Below, in pieces: positions 49,455 to 56,320 of a stretch of 56,663 nt of DNA. Source of the stretch: Mesorhizobium sp. L-2-11 (GTDB lineage: Bacteria; Pseudomonadota; Alphaproteobacteria; Rhizobiales; Rhizobiaceae). The notes beneath the pieces are model-generated. The model saw only the letters and a list, made by a program, of their open reading frames with translations, was not told the DNA's origin and ran no database searches. The stretch covers positions 1 to 56,663 of the forward strand of contig NZ_AP023261.1 in assembly GCF_016756595.1 (NCBI RefSeq). Reading direction: 5' to 3'. Made by a program: the position numbers and the translations under genes. How positions within the stretch are numbered: the stretch's first letter is position 1; each line of letters opens with the position of its first letter.

Positions 49455-52162
49455 TCCGCCGCCTCGTCGACTTCATCCGCCGATTGTTCGGCCGCGATCA
49501 GGTCGAACATGCTTGGCCCCTGCCCGCCGCCGGCCGCGATTTCGGCATAGGTGCAGCCGTCGGCGAAATAATCCGGGTTGAGCTCGACCGCGACCGCCTT
49601 GCGGCCCATGCGCAGCGCGCAATAGGGCACGGTCATGATGCCGCCGAACGGGTCGAACACCGTCTCGCCAGGCATGGAGTGCTGCTCGATCGCCCGCTCG
49701 ACAATATCGAACTGCAGCGGGCACAGATGCATTTCACGGCCCTTGCGCTGCTGCAGCATGTTAAGCGTTCGCATCCGCGCCACGTCGGTCCAGATCTCGG
49801 GATGGTCGCTATGCGGCGGCGCGATCATGAAGGTCGGTGGAAGCCTGCCTTCGGCGTCGAGCGCCTCTGCGAATTCGACATGCAGGGCGTGATCGTAGAC
49901 GTTCTCTTCCGCCCATTTCTTCCAGCCGCGATAGATCAGCTTGGCGTCGAGCTTGACCAGGCGGCGCAGCTCGTCGGGCAGCAGCGGCCGGTCGCCGCTC
50001 GACCGGCGCACGCCGTGCGCGTCGATCTGCCAGCGGCCGCGCGAATAGCCGGTGCCGGGCACGCTGCGCAGCGAACGCTCAAACGTCTGGGTCCGCACAC
50101 CCTCGCCCAACGGCAGTGACTTATCCGGCTGCTCGGTATGGTCGGTGAAGGACAGCGGCTTCTGCTTGACCACAGGCTGGTCGGCATAGCCGTTCGAACG
50201 GTCGGTTGGCGGCTTGCGGAAGGTCAGCGTGTATTCCGGCATGCCGTTGCCCTGCCGGGTACCGTCCTTGCATTGCTCGCTCCAGCCGAGGCGATAGGTG
50301 CCGTTGTTCTCGCGCACGACATCGGTGCCGATGGTCACGCGCGACATGAAGGCGAAGCCATGCCGGCGGAAATGCGCGCAGCAATCGTCGGAAAACGGAT
50401 TGACCGTCTGGAACCCAAAACCGTTGACGCCGCCCGGCACGATCCGGTCCTTGACATGGATGACGGCGAGCCGCCCGGGCTTCAGCACGCGCAGCAGCTG
50501 CGGCGTCAGAAAATCCATCTGCGCCCAGAAATGCGCATCGCTGTCGGTGTGGCCGAAGTCGTTGAAGGACGGCGTGTATTCGTACTGCGTCGAGAACGGG
50601 ATCGAGGTGACGATCAGGTCGACGCTGTCGGACGCCATCGAGCGCGTTTCCTCGACCGTGTCATTGTGCACGACCAGGTAGTTTTCGCCGCGCACTTCCT
50701 GCCGCGTCACGCCCATCGAGCGCTTCAGCGCGCCCTCGATCGCCTGCTCGGCCAGGCCGAAACGGCGGATGATCTCCGCCATCTTTTCAGACTGCGCCTC
50801 GAACTGGCGCCAGCGCCGTTCCAGCGTGCGGCGCATCTCGCGTTCGGCCTCGGTGTAGATCAGGTCGAGGCGGACACCGAACCGCTGGCCGAAGCGCTGG
50901 ATGCGGAACACCGACTGGATGAAGTCGTGGAATTTGAAGCCGATCCCGGTGTAGATCGCCCACCGGCAATAATCCTGGAAGTTGCAGCCGGAGCCGTTGA
51001 TGATCGGCTTGGTCGCCAATTCCTGGAATTCGCCCCTGGCGAAGCCGACGACGCGCTTTTCCTTGGTGTCGTCGTCGAGATTGCCCCACACCGATTTGAG
51101 CGTCGGGATGGCCTTTTCCAGGGCGGCACGCTCGGCCTCGAGATCGTGCCAGAGGATGCGATGCGCCGCAGGATCTTCGGCGCGGATTTCCATGACCTTG
51201 TCGATTCTGGCATCAAGGCTGCGCTTCTTCTCCCGCGCAGCCTCGGTCACGCCATGCGCGGAATTGGCGAACAGCCTGCCCTGCCCGTCGCGTTCTTCGC
51301 CGGCAGCGCTATGGTCAGACGCAATCTCGTGCCAGCGGATATCAAGGGGCGGCAGGTCGTAGCCTTCGTCGGAATAGCCGAGGTCGGACGGCTTCTGGAC
51401 GAACAGCGCCCAGCTCGCCACCCACAGCCAGAATTCCTCTTCCTTGTGCGGATGCAGGGTGAGCGCGTCGGCCTTCTCGCTGTCGCGCTTGAAGAAGCGG
51501 GTTTTCGCTTCGCCGACATCCATGACGCCGAGAAAGGCAGCATAGGCCAGAAGCTCGATGTATTCGTTCGGGTCGGGCACGGCGGTGGCGACGAAGCGAT
51601 AGCGCACGCCGGCATGCTTGCGGCCGGTCTTGCGATCGTCGCCGGCAAAGGTCGCCATGAACTCGCGAAAGGTCTTGGTGCCGCCGAAGCCGCGCAGCAC
51701 GGCCGCCTCGTCGAGCGAAGCGGCTATGAACAGGCACGGGTCGAGCTTGCCGTCCCGGATGGTCTCGTAATTGGTGAGGTAGATCAGCACGGTCTCGGCA
51801 CCGATCTCGTTCGGCGCCTCCATCTGCTCGGGTCGATTGATGAATTTCAGCCGTATGTTCGGGTGGCGCTTTTGGACCTCGAGGAAGAATTCATGGCGCA
51901 CGCCGAGCGGCACGACGAGCAGGCCGTGGCCGCCGGCATGCATCAGGCATTGCCGCAGGATCTCGAGCTGCGTCGATGTCTTGTGCAGGCCAAAGCGCAG
52001 GAACAGCGCGCGCCGGCCGCCGCGGCAGGCCCAGGGCACGATCGCCTGCGTCATCGGCTTCAGCAGCGGATTGATCGTCGCCTTGTCGACGTCGAAGCCG
52101 AGCGAGGGCGCCAGGCGCACCTTGGCTTTCAGAAATTCGGCATAGTCAGGATGCGCGGTCAT
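49451..52162 (-). CDS. Helicase-like / N4-N6 DNA methyltransferase fusion
   Basis: 903 residues. Residues 25-450 look like an SF2/SNF2-type helicase: a degenerate Walker A (FLRFGLHKTSTQLEIL, GLHKT instead of GLGKT), LLVVPLGVRHEFF, DEAA in AASLDEAAVLRGF and motif VI-like FIQSVFRIQRFGQ. Residues 500-890 are a methylase: VDLIVTSIPFSTQYEY (motif IV as TSIPF), VLKPGRLAVIHVKDR and, near the end, TVFDPFGGIMTVPYCALRMG with VAVELNPDY (motif I). It probably methylates adenine or N4-cytosine. The altered Walker A suggests reduced ATPase activity. Confidence 0.8.
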   Translation of the reverse strand: MTAHPDYAEFLKAKVRLAPSLGFDVDKATINPLLKPMTQAIVPWACRGGRRALFLRFGLHKTSTQLEILRQCLMHAGGHGLLVVPLGVRHEFFLEVQKRHPNIRLKFINRPEQMEAPNEIGAETVLIYLTNYETIRDGKLDPCLFIAASLDEAAVLRGFGGTKTFREFMATFAGDDRKTGRKHAGVRYRFVATAVPDPNEYIELLAYAAFLGVMDVGEAKTRFFKRDSEKADALTLHPHKEEEFWLWVASWALFVQKPSDLGYSDEGYDLPPLDIRWHEIASDHSAAGEERDGQGRLFANSAHGVTEAAREKKRSLDARIDKVMEIRAEDPAAHRILWHDLEAERAALEKAIPTLKSVWGNLDDDTKEKRVVGFARGEFQELATKPIINGSGCNFQDYCRWAIYTGIGFKFHDFIQSVFRIQRFGQRFGVRLDLIYTEAEREMRRTLERRWRQFEAQSEKMAEIIRRFGLAEQAIEGALKRSMGVTRQEVRGENYLVVHNDTVEETRSMASDSVDLIVTSIPFSTQYEYTPSFNDFGHTDSDAHFWAQMDFLTPQLLRVLKPGRLAVIHVKDRIVPGGVNGFGFQTVNPFSDDCCAHFRRHGFAFMSRVTIGTDVVRENNGTYRLGWSEQCKDGTRQGNGMPEYTLTFRKPPTDRSNGYADQPVVKQKPLSFTDHTEQPDKSLPLGEGVRTQTFERSLRSVPGTGYSRGRWQIDAHGVRRSSGDRPLLPDELRRLVKLDAKLIYRGWKKWAEENVYDHALHVEFAEALDAEGRLPPTFMIAPPHSDHPEIWTDVARMRTLNMLQQRKGREMHLCPLQFDIVERAIEQHSMPGETVFDPFGGIMTVPYCALRMGRKAVAVELNPDYFADGCTYAEIAAGGGQGPSMFDLIAAEQSADEVDEAAE

Positions 52163-52743
52163 GGCCGGAACCTCGCCGGCTGCGCGTCTTTAGGCAGGTA
52201 AAGCGGATGCTTCGGGTGCCCGTCCTTCGTCAGGCCAAGCGCAAAGCGCGGCAAGCTCCCCATCCATCCCAAAGCCGTCTCGTCCTGGCCGAGGAACGTG
52301 CCATGCTGGCCCCACGCACAAATGATGGTGCCAACCGGATAGTTGCCGACCAGGACGTGGTCGAACGCAGCCCGGTTGCCTTCGCCGACGGCGTCATCGT
52401 CATGGTTGAGCGCCAGAAGCGCCTTCGGATCGGTGGCCCGATAGGCAAAGAGATTGAGAACCTCGAGCCGATCGTAACCCCAGGCCCGGGCAAATCCGAC
52501 GCACCGCCTGATTGTCGGGTCGTCCTCGTTGCCGTCCGCAGTTGACGGATTGAGCATAACGAAGACGCAGGTCTTCGGCTCGCCAAGCTGCGCCCCGGCA
52601 CCATCGACGATCGGCTTGCCGCGCTCGTCGGTCCACATATCCCACTGGGCCGGCGCAGGGTGCAGCCGCCATTCTCGCCACAGCCGGTAGCGATAGACGC
52701 CACAGGCCGAGAGTTGGGCGCCCTTGTCGATATAACCCTTCAT
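52159..52743 (-). CDS. DUF1643 protein
   Basis: 194 residues from ATG 52743 (ATGA overlap). The family signature is CVFVMLNPSTADGNEDDPTI, RRCVGFARAWGYDRLEVLNL and FAYRATDPKALL, with CAWGQHGTF later. DUF1643 proteins are common in phages and near DNA-modification genes; function unknown. It is coupled to GcrA upstream and to the helicase-methylase downstream. Confidence 0.85.
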   Translation of the reverse strand: MKGYIDKGAQLSACGVYRYRLWREWRLHPAPAQWDMWTDERGKPIVDGAGAQLGEPKTCVFVMLNPSTADGNEDDPTIRRCVGFARAWGYDRLEVLNLFAYRATDPKALLALNHDDDAVGEGNRAAFDHVLVGNYPVGTIICAWGQHGTFLGQDETALGWMGSLPRFALGLTKDGHPKHPLYLPKDAQPARFRP

Positions 52744-53279
52744 GCCGCCACCTGTCGTTTCGCGATCAGGTGACGGCGGCAGTATCTCGTCTCCAGCACG
52801 TCCGCGCGGGCGGCGCCACACACCGGCATGTCGGGACCATCGGGATCGAAGCGGTTGCCGGCGTAGTGCAGGCAGCGGTTGGTCATGACCGCTTCGAGGA
52901 AGGTGATCGGCAGCGCGGCCGGAAGGTTCGCAACAACCTCAACCGCTGCCGGCTTCGAAAAGTGCGTGCAATCCGGCGACGTGAACAGAAGCTCGACCGG
53001 CGAGGCCGACGCGATCGGCGGCGCGATCGCAATGACCCGACGCACTGGCCGATACTTCCGCTTGGGCGGATTCTCGGTCTTGGGCGTGGCCCGGCCGATT
53101 GCCTGGTTCTTCGGCTGGCCAAGCAATGCGCCAAACGTGCCCTTGCCGCGCTTCAGCTTGCCGATGACGGCATTGCGGCTGCGCTCACCCGGCAGACGCG
53201 CGGCAATCTGCGCGGCAGAAAGCCCTTGGGCTGCCAGATCGCGCAGCGCCTGCAGGTCGTCGGCGGTCCAGTCGCTCAT
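52740..53279 (-). CDS. gcrA: GcrA-family transcription regulator
   Basis: 179 residues. The N-terminal DNA-binding domain is clear (DWTADDLQALRDLAAQGLSA, AAQIAARLPGERSRNAVIGK). The C-terminus has the Cys/His cluster of the family (RCLHYAGNRFD, MPVCGAARAD, TRYCRRHLI). GcrA binds sigma-70 RNA polymerase and works at promoters with methylated GANTC in alphaproteobacteria. Oddly, the middle contains FTSPDCTHFSKP, the same SPDCTHFS as the methyltransferase remnant. A phage copy could redirect host cell-cycle transcription. Confidence 0.85.
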   Translation of the reverse strand: MSDWTADDLQALRDLAAQGLSAAQIAARLPGERSRNAVIGKLKRGKGTFGALLGQPKNQAIGRATPKTENPPKRKYRPVRRVIAIAPPIASASPVELLFTSPDCTHFSKPAAVEVVANLPAALPITFLEAVMTNRCLHYAGNRFDPDGPDMPVCGAARADVLETRYCRRHLIAKRQVAA

Positions 53280-53764
53280 GCCGCGCCGACCACACTGAGG
53301 CCGCCGGTGCCGCGCGCCGCTGCCGCCGATTTGCGCAGTTCAGCAATCGCGATTTCCAGTTTCGCCGCACCACGATCGATGCCGGCAAGCTCGGCAGGCG
53401 TCAGCCGGCCGTCGGCGAATGCCATGGCGGCGGCGGCAATGAGCTCGCCGAACTGCACGACGACATCGGCATGGGCCGCCATCATCGTGGCGTTGGCGGC
53501 ACCAGGCGCGTCGGCATCGGCAAGGCGGCGGCCTTTCAATTCGGCCATGACGCTGGTGACCAGCGGCGTGCCGCATTCGGCCTCGAGCAGAAGCACCGCC
53601 GAGAGCGGCATGAGTTCCGGATCGCCGGCATTGTTGAAGCGGCCCATCTGGCTTTTCGAGAGCGAGGCGATAGAGGCGGCGCGCTCGATCGTGCCACAGC
53701 GTTCGATCAGGTCGCGCTGGGCTGCCTTGAGGCGGTAAAACCACTGACTGGAAATTTCGGCCAT
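53276..53764 (-). CDS. CII-like phage regulatory protein (CP76 family)
   Basis: 162 residues from ATG 53764. The first 60 residues (SSQWFYRLKAAQRDLIERCG, ASIASLSKSQMGRFNNAGDP, LMPLSAVLLLEAECGTPLV) match the HTH of CP76/CII-type regulators. The remainder is Ala-rich and helical, likely for oligomers. It may activate lysogenic promoters. A perfect 10-bp inverted repeat lies 29 bp before the start. Confidence 0.68.
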   Translation of the reverse strand: MAEISSQWFYRLKAAQRDLIERCGTIERAASIASLSKSQMGRFNNAGDPELMPLSAVLLLEAECGTPLVTSVMAELKGRRLADADAPGAANATMMAAHADVVVQFGELIAAAAMAFADGRLTPAELAGIDRGAAKLEIAIAELRKSAAAARGTGGLSVVGAA

Positions 53765-53792
53765 GTCGGCTCCGGGCACAGTTTTCCCGGCG

Positions 53793-53817
53793 TGGGAAAT
53801 GCGGGCTGCATTTCCCA
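53793..53817. repeat. 10-bp perfect inverted repeat upstream of the CII-like gene
   Basis: TGGGAAATGC (53793-53802), 5-base loop, GCATTTCCCA (53808-53817). It lies 29 bp upstream of the CII-like start on the leftward transcript. It could be an operator dimer site or an RNA hairpin sequestering nothing obvious. Confidence 0.6.
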
Positions 53818-53821
53818 TGGC

Positions 53822-54040
53822 GGGACGACGGGGAAAGGGTTCAACTCGCGGGCATGAAAACCCGCGTCTACGTCACATCATCAAGGCGGCCCCCTGGAGG
53901 GCAGCCACAGGCCTGCCCTCCAGGGTCCATCGTCATTGTGGGCGGCGAGCTTTGCTCCTCCGCACGGCTTTCGCCGGGCGTGCCTCAACAGGTGCAGGGG
54001 GCCTCGCGAGCCGTACCTGACCGCCCTTCGCTCACGGGGG
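53822..54040 (-). ncRNA. Candidate structured RNA between tRNA(CAT) and CII-like gene
   Basis: No convincing gene lies here, yet the minus-strand RNA has a chain of strong hairpins: CGGC-GAAA-GCCG (53965-53976, a GNRA tetraloop), GAGC-AAA-GCTC (53947-53957), a 13-bp perfect stem starting CCCTGGAGGGCAG (53892-53904 with 53913-53925) and CGCGGG/CCCGCG (53847-53852 with 53861-53866). Such dense pairing with a tetraloop is unlike coding DNA. It would be co-transcribed with the tRNA just upstream. It may be an sRNA, a leader of the CII-like gene or an unrecognised class. Confidence 0.5.
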
Positions 54041-54044
54041 GTAT

Positions 54045-54119
54045 TGGTTGCAGGGGCAGGACTCGAACCTGCGATCTCCTGGGTATGAACCAGGCGGGAT
54101 GCCACTTCCCTACCCTGAC
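54045..54119 (-). tRNA. tRNA with CAT anticodon (Met or initiator-like)
   Basis: Minus-strand cloverleaf: D-stem GGGA/TCCC, anticodon stem CCTGG/CCAGG with loop TTCATAC, T-arm GCAGG-TTCGAGT-CCTGC, acceptor 3' strand CCCTGCA, discriminator A and encoded CCA (54045-54047). The acceptor pairs at positions 3-7 but mispairs at 1-72 (G/A) and 2-71 (T/C). An unpaired 1-72 is the mark of initiator tRNA, although two mismatches could also mean decay. CAT may also decode Ile if lysidine-modified. It lies in the early-left operon. Confidence 0.78.
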
Positions 54120-54127
54120 AAAGGTGT

Positions 54128-54361
54128 TCACGCATTGTCGCCTCCCTTCCTGGGAGCCCAGCGCAGCACCCGCTTCGCCTCGTCGCGCAGAAGGCGCGCC
54201 AAGAGGTCGGCGGGGTGTTCGCGGGAAAAGGCGGACAGTAGTTTCAATATCCGCAGCGTGGCTGCGGGAAGCCCGCGAACCGGCTCAGCCGGCGGCGGCA
54301 GCAAGGTCAGCGACGGCGAGCAGCGGACGGCGGGCAGCGACATGCGAACGAATGATGTCAT
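54128..54361 (-). CDS. Small basic protein after the Cro-like gene
   Basis: 77 residues from ATG 54361 (ATGA overlap with the Cro-like gene). Pro-rich start and a basic, helical C-terminus (LSAFSREHPADLLARLLRDE). Its stop is 9 bp before the 5' end of the tRNA. Not recognised. Confidence 0.5.
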   Translation of the reverse strand: MTSFVRMSLPAVRCSPSLTLLPPPAEPVRGLPAATLRILKLLSAFSREHPADLLARLLRDEAKRVLRWAPRKGGDNA

Positions 54362-54690
54362 TCGGCCACCTCGATGCGAGAAAGGTGGCCGGTCCCGGCT
54401 TGGGGGATTTTTTCGGGACCGGCCGCGACACTGCCGGGGCGTGCAGCATCGAAATCCTCGCCGGCGGATTGCGCGGCCAGAACACGGCGGGCAGCAAGCC
54501 ATTCGTAGGTCACGCCAGGGATGCCCTTGGCCTCACTGGCGCAGATCACATTGGCCCAATGTTCGGGCGCAATGCTCTCACGGTCGCGCATTTTGCGGGC
54601 CGCCTCGTACCCGCAACCAACATCGGCGGCGAACTCGCCAATGGTGCGCCAGTTCGCAATGAGGTCAGAAATGGATAACGGCTCGCTCAT
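54358..54690 (-). CDS. Cro-like regulator, first gene of the early-left operon
   Basis: 110 residues from ATG 54690; ATG 54708 lies inside the operator and is less likely. The first 65 residues hold an HTH-type pattern (RTIGEFAADVGCGYEAARKM, SIAPEHWANVICASEAKG, VTYEWLAARR), as in small Cro-like proteins that face a repressor gene. The promoter -10 is only 9 bases before the ATG, so the transcript is nearly leaderless. It probably lowers repressor synthesis when the lytic path is taken. Confidence 0.62.
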   Translation of the reverse strand: MSEPLSISDLIANWRTIGEFAADVGCGYEAARKMRDRESIAPEHWANVICASEAKGIPGVTYEWLAARRVLAAQSAGEDFDAARPGSVAAGPEKIPQAGTGHLSRIEVAE

Positions 54691-54699
54691 GGACCCAGT

Positions 54700-54728
54700 C
54701 TCGTACATTACGTACGATGCGCCGTCAA
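54700..54728 (-). promoter_or_regulatory. Early-left promoter with embedded operator
   Basis: Minus strand: -35 TTGACG (54723-54728), 17-bp spacer, -10 TACGAG (54700-54705). The operator TCGTAC-ATTAC-GTACGA (plus strand 54701-54717) covers the end of the spacer and the -10. Geometry is identical to the rightward promoter at 55895-55923. Drives the Cro-like gene and the early-left operon. Confidence 0.7.
54701..54717. promoter_or_regulatory. Repressor operator, left 1
   Basis: Perfect inverted repeat TCGTAC-N5-GTACGA. Overlaps the -10 of the early-left promoter. Confidence 0.75.
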
Positions 54729-54735
54729 ACGAAAA

Positions 54736-54752
54736 TCGTACACCTTGGACGA
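54736..54752. promoter_or_regulatory. Repressor operator, left 2
   Basis: TCGTAC-ACCTT-GGACGA, one mismatch from the perfect palindrome, 35 bp from left operator 1 and between the two divergent genes. A half-site (GTACGG) follows at 54770-54775, next to the repressor start. Confidence 0.65.
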
Positions 54753-54775
54753 TAAAAGTCGGCCAAACTGTACGG

Positions 54776-55189
54776 ATGATCGAACCAAAGCACCGTTTAA
54801 TTCAGGCGATCCGGGAGGCCGGCTATGAGACGCCAACTGACGCGTGGCGTGCCAATCGGCACAAGCTCGGCATCAGCCAGGATCTGATGATCAGCAACAC
54901 CAATGGCAACCGGGATATTTCCAAAAAGGCGGCAGAAAAATATGCCCGGGTGTTCGGACGCACCGCCGGCTGGTATCTTTATGGCGACAACGGCGAAGCC
55001 AGCGCCGCGACCGATGGTGCCTCAACGGCTGCCGCGCCGGGACTGGTCTCGCAACTTGCCGAAGTCTTCGCCGACCTGGTGAAGGCGCCGCCTGAGACCC
55101 AGAGCCGCGCGCTCAAGCTGCTTCACAAGACCGTCTACGGTCAGGTCGGCAGCAGGTCCCGCGAGATGAGCACGAAGCAATCGTCGTGA
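54776..55189 (+). CDS. Compact CI-like repressor
   Basis: 137 residues from ATG 54776. The N-terminal 75 residues are a Cro/CI-type HTH: KHRLIQAIREAGYETPTDAW, ANRHKLGISQDLMISNTNGN, ISKKAAEKYARVFGRTAGWY (the LYGD that follows is typical of rhizobial repressors). The C-terminal 55 residues are a short helical tail. There is no S24/LexA autoprotease domain, so induction is probably not by RecA cleavage; the antirepressor at 42447-43190 is a candidate inducer. It is divergent from the Cro-like gene and flanked by TCGTAC operators. Confidence 0.78.
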   Translation: MIEPKHRLIQAIREAGYETPTDAWRANRHKLGISQDLMISNTNGNRDISKKAAEKYARVFGRTAGWYLYGDNGEASAATDGASTAAAPGLVSQLAEVFADLVKAPPETQSRALKLLHKTVYGQVGSRSREMSTKQSS

Positions 55190-55368
55190 TCGATGTCGAC
55201 GCTCCACTCGCCGCCATGGATTTCACTCATCACCTCTGCAATGGATCGCGCATCACGATAGATTCGCTTGGAGATCATGGACGCCCTTGACTGAGGCGAT
55301 GTTGCGATCGCCCGCAGCTCTGCCATCTCCTGATCGCCCGCCGCTTCGCGCGATTCGTACTGGATCAC
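55141..55368 (-). CDS. Small protein convergent with the repressor
   Basis: 75 residues from GTG 55368 with GGGAGAAGAGAA upstream. It overlaps the repressor 3' end by 49 bases on the opposite strand. Sequence includes QYESREAAGDQEMAELRAIA and an acidic end (SVDIDHDDCFVLISRD). No family recognised. The antisense overlap could influence repressor mRNA. Confidence 0.55.
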   Translation of the reverse strand: MIQYESREAAGDQEMAELRAIATSPQSRASMISKRIYRDARSIAEVMSEIHGGEWSVDIDHDDCFVLISRDLLPT

Positions 55369-55553
55369 TTCTCTCTTCTCCCAAACCGAACGGCAGTGAA
55401 ATTAGGAACAATTTCCTGCAAGCTGTCAAATCAGTTTTTTCAAGCCGTTCAGTGTGCCATTTCGATACGCATACAACCCTTGCTGATCCATCACCAGAAT
55501 ATTTCAACCTGTAACGATCTCCTGTGAATAGCGGGGAAAACTTGTATCACCCA

Positions 55554-55569
55554 TGCTATATTTATAGCA
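55554..55569. promoter_or_regulatory. 16-bp perfect palindrome upstream of the Arc-like gene
   Basis: TGCTATA-TT-TATAGCA lies 49 bp before the Arc-like start. It is A/T-rich in a GC-rich genome and unlike the TCGTAC operators. A likely autoregulatory operator for the Arc-like protein, overlapping a possible promoter (TTGTAT at 55542). Confidence 0.6.
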
Positions 55570-55617
55570 GCACTGCACCTATTTCCGGTTGCAGACCTTT
55601 CGTCCATAAGTCGCGGC

Positions 55618-55833
55618 ATGCCGCCGCAAGATCGCACCACAATTCATATCCGCATCCCATCCTCGCTGCTGAAGCGCCTCAAGCTCGCTGCAGCCGAGGG
55701 CGAGCGCAGCATGAATGCCGAAGTCGCCGCCAGGCTGGAGCGGTCGTTTTCAGCCGATGACGAGGATCGCGTCCAAGCGGTGAAGCTGCTGACCGATGCG
55801 CTGTCGATCCTCGATAAGGGCACCAAGATCTAG
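55618..55833 (+). CDS. Arc-family ribbon-helix-helix DNA-binding protein
   Basis: 71 residues. The RHH is clear: TTIHIRIPSSLLKRLKLAAA followed by ERSMNAEVAARLERSF; the strand IHIRIP gives the base-contacting residues. The C-terminal 25 residues are helical. Arc-like proteins repress as dimers of dimers, usually in phage immunity circuits. It has its own palindrome upstream and sits between the repressor and the rightward early promoter. Confidence 0.85.
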   Translation: MPPQDRTTIHIRIPSSLLKRLKLAAAEGERSMNAEVAARLERSFSADDEDRVQAVKLLTDALSILDKGTKI

Positions 55834-55879
55834 CCTTTTCTGACCAGCTGCTCGTACAAAACTTCCGACCGGACATAAA

Positions 55880-55896
55880 TCGTACAAAACGTACTT
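55880..55896. promoter_or_regulatory. Repressor operator, right 2
   Basis: TCGTAC-AAAAC-GTACTT, close to the perfect palindrome, overlapping the -35 of the rightward promoter. A TCGTAC half-site lies 28 bp upstream at 55852-55857. Confidence 0.65.
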
Positions 55897-55923
55897 GACC
55901 GGAAATCGTACATTTAGTACGAC
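55895..55923 (+). promoter_or_regulatory. Early-right promoter with embedded operator
   Basis: -35 TTGACC (55895-55900), 17-bp spacer, -10 TACGAC (55918-55923). The operator TCGTAC-ATTTA-GTACGA (55906-55922) covers the end of the spacer and the -10 exactly as in the early-left promoter. It should drive the genes at the right end that continue at position 1. Confidence 0.7.
55906..55922. promoter_or_regulatory. Repressor operator, right 1
   Basis: Perfect inverted repeat TCGTAC-N5-GTACGA, overlapping the -10 of the early-right promoter. Confidence 0.75.
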
Positions 55924-55960
55924 ACGCCATCCTTTTTAACCGATGGAGCGTTTCGTGCGA

Positions 55961-56305
55961 TCACTTCTTGAGGAGCAGAAGCCCCGGCACATTGGAGCCA
56001 TCCGGCCCGTAGAGGGCCAATACGGCAGCACAGGCCGCCGTCTCGCTTCTGCCACTCCAGGCATCAACGGTCTCGCTGATCTTGCTCCTGACCACGGCCG
56101 CTATGACGGGATCGTCGAGCGTGACCTCGTAGGCGGCGAGCATCAGCGCCGCCGCCCCTTCACTCACCTTGACCTCCGAACAGATTTTCGTCCCCGCAAT
56201 GGCCTGGCCGATATGGGACATGACGGCCATCTGCGCGTCAGAATAGGCGAAACCCTGCCCGGTCCAAGCCGCGCAGAGCGCCGCCGCCAATATCAATCGT
56301 CTCAT
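55961..56305 (-). CDS. Small secreted protein (lysogeny moron candidate)
   Basis: 114 residues from ATG 56305 with GGGGGG upstream. A signal peptide is clear (RRLILAAALCAAWTGQGFA, cleavage before YSDAQ). The mature part is helical with two Cys (KICSEV; TAACAAVL) that could form a disulfide. It is encoded against the rightward early transcript, so early transcription would oppose it; expression in the lysogen is likely. I know no family; periplasmic host-modifying or superinfection roles are possible. Confidence 0.62.
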   Translation of the reverse strand: MRRLILAAALCAAWTGQGFAYSDAQMAVMSHIGQAIAGTKICSEVKVSEGAAALMLAAYEVTLDDPVIAAVVRSKISETVDAWSGRSETAACAAVLALYGPDGSNVPGLLLLKK

Positions 56306-56320
56306 CCAATCCCCCCGCGC

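Noticed and set aside
50138..52201. A 687-codon rightward open frame antisense to the helicase-methylase
   Set aside because: Shadow of the real gene; composition is typical of high-GC antisense frames and no motif is present.
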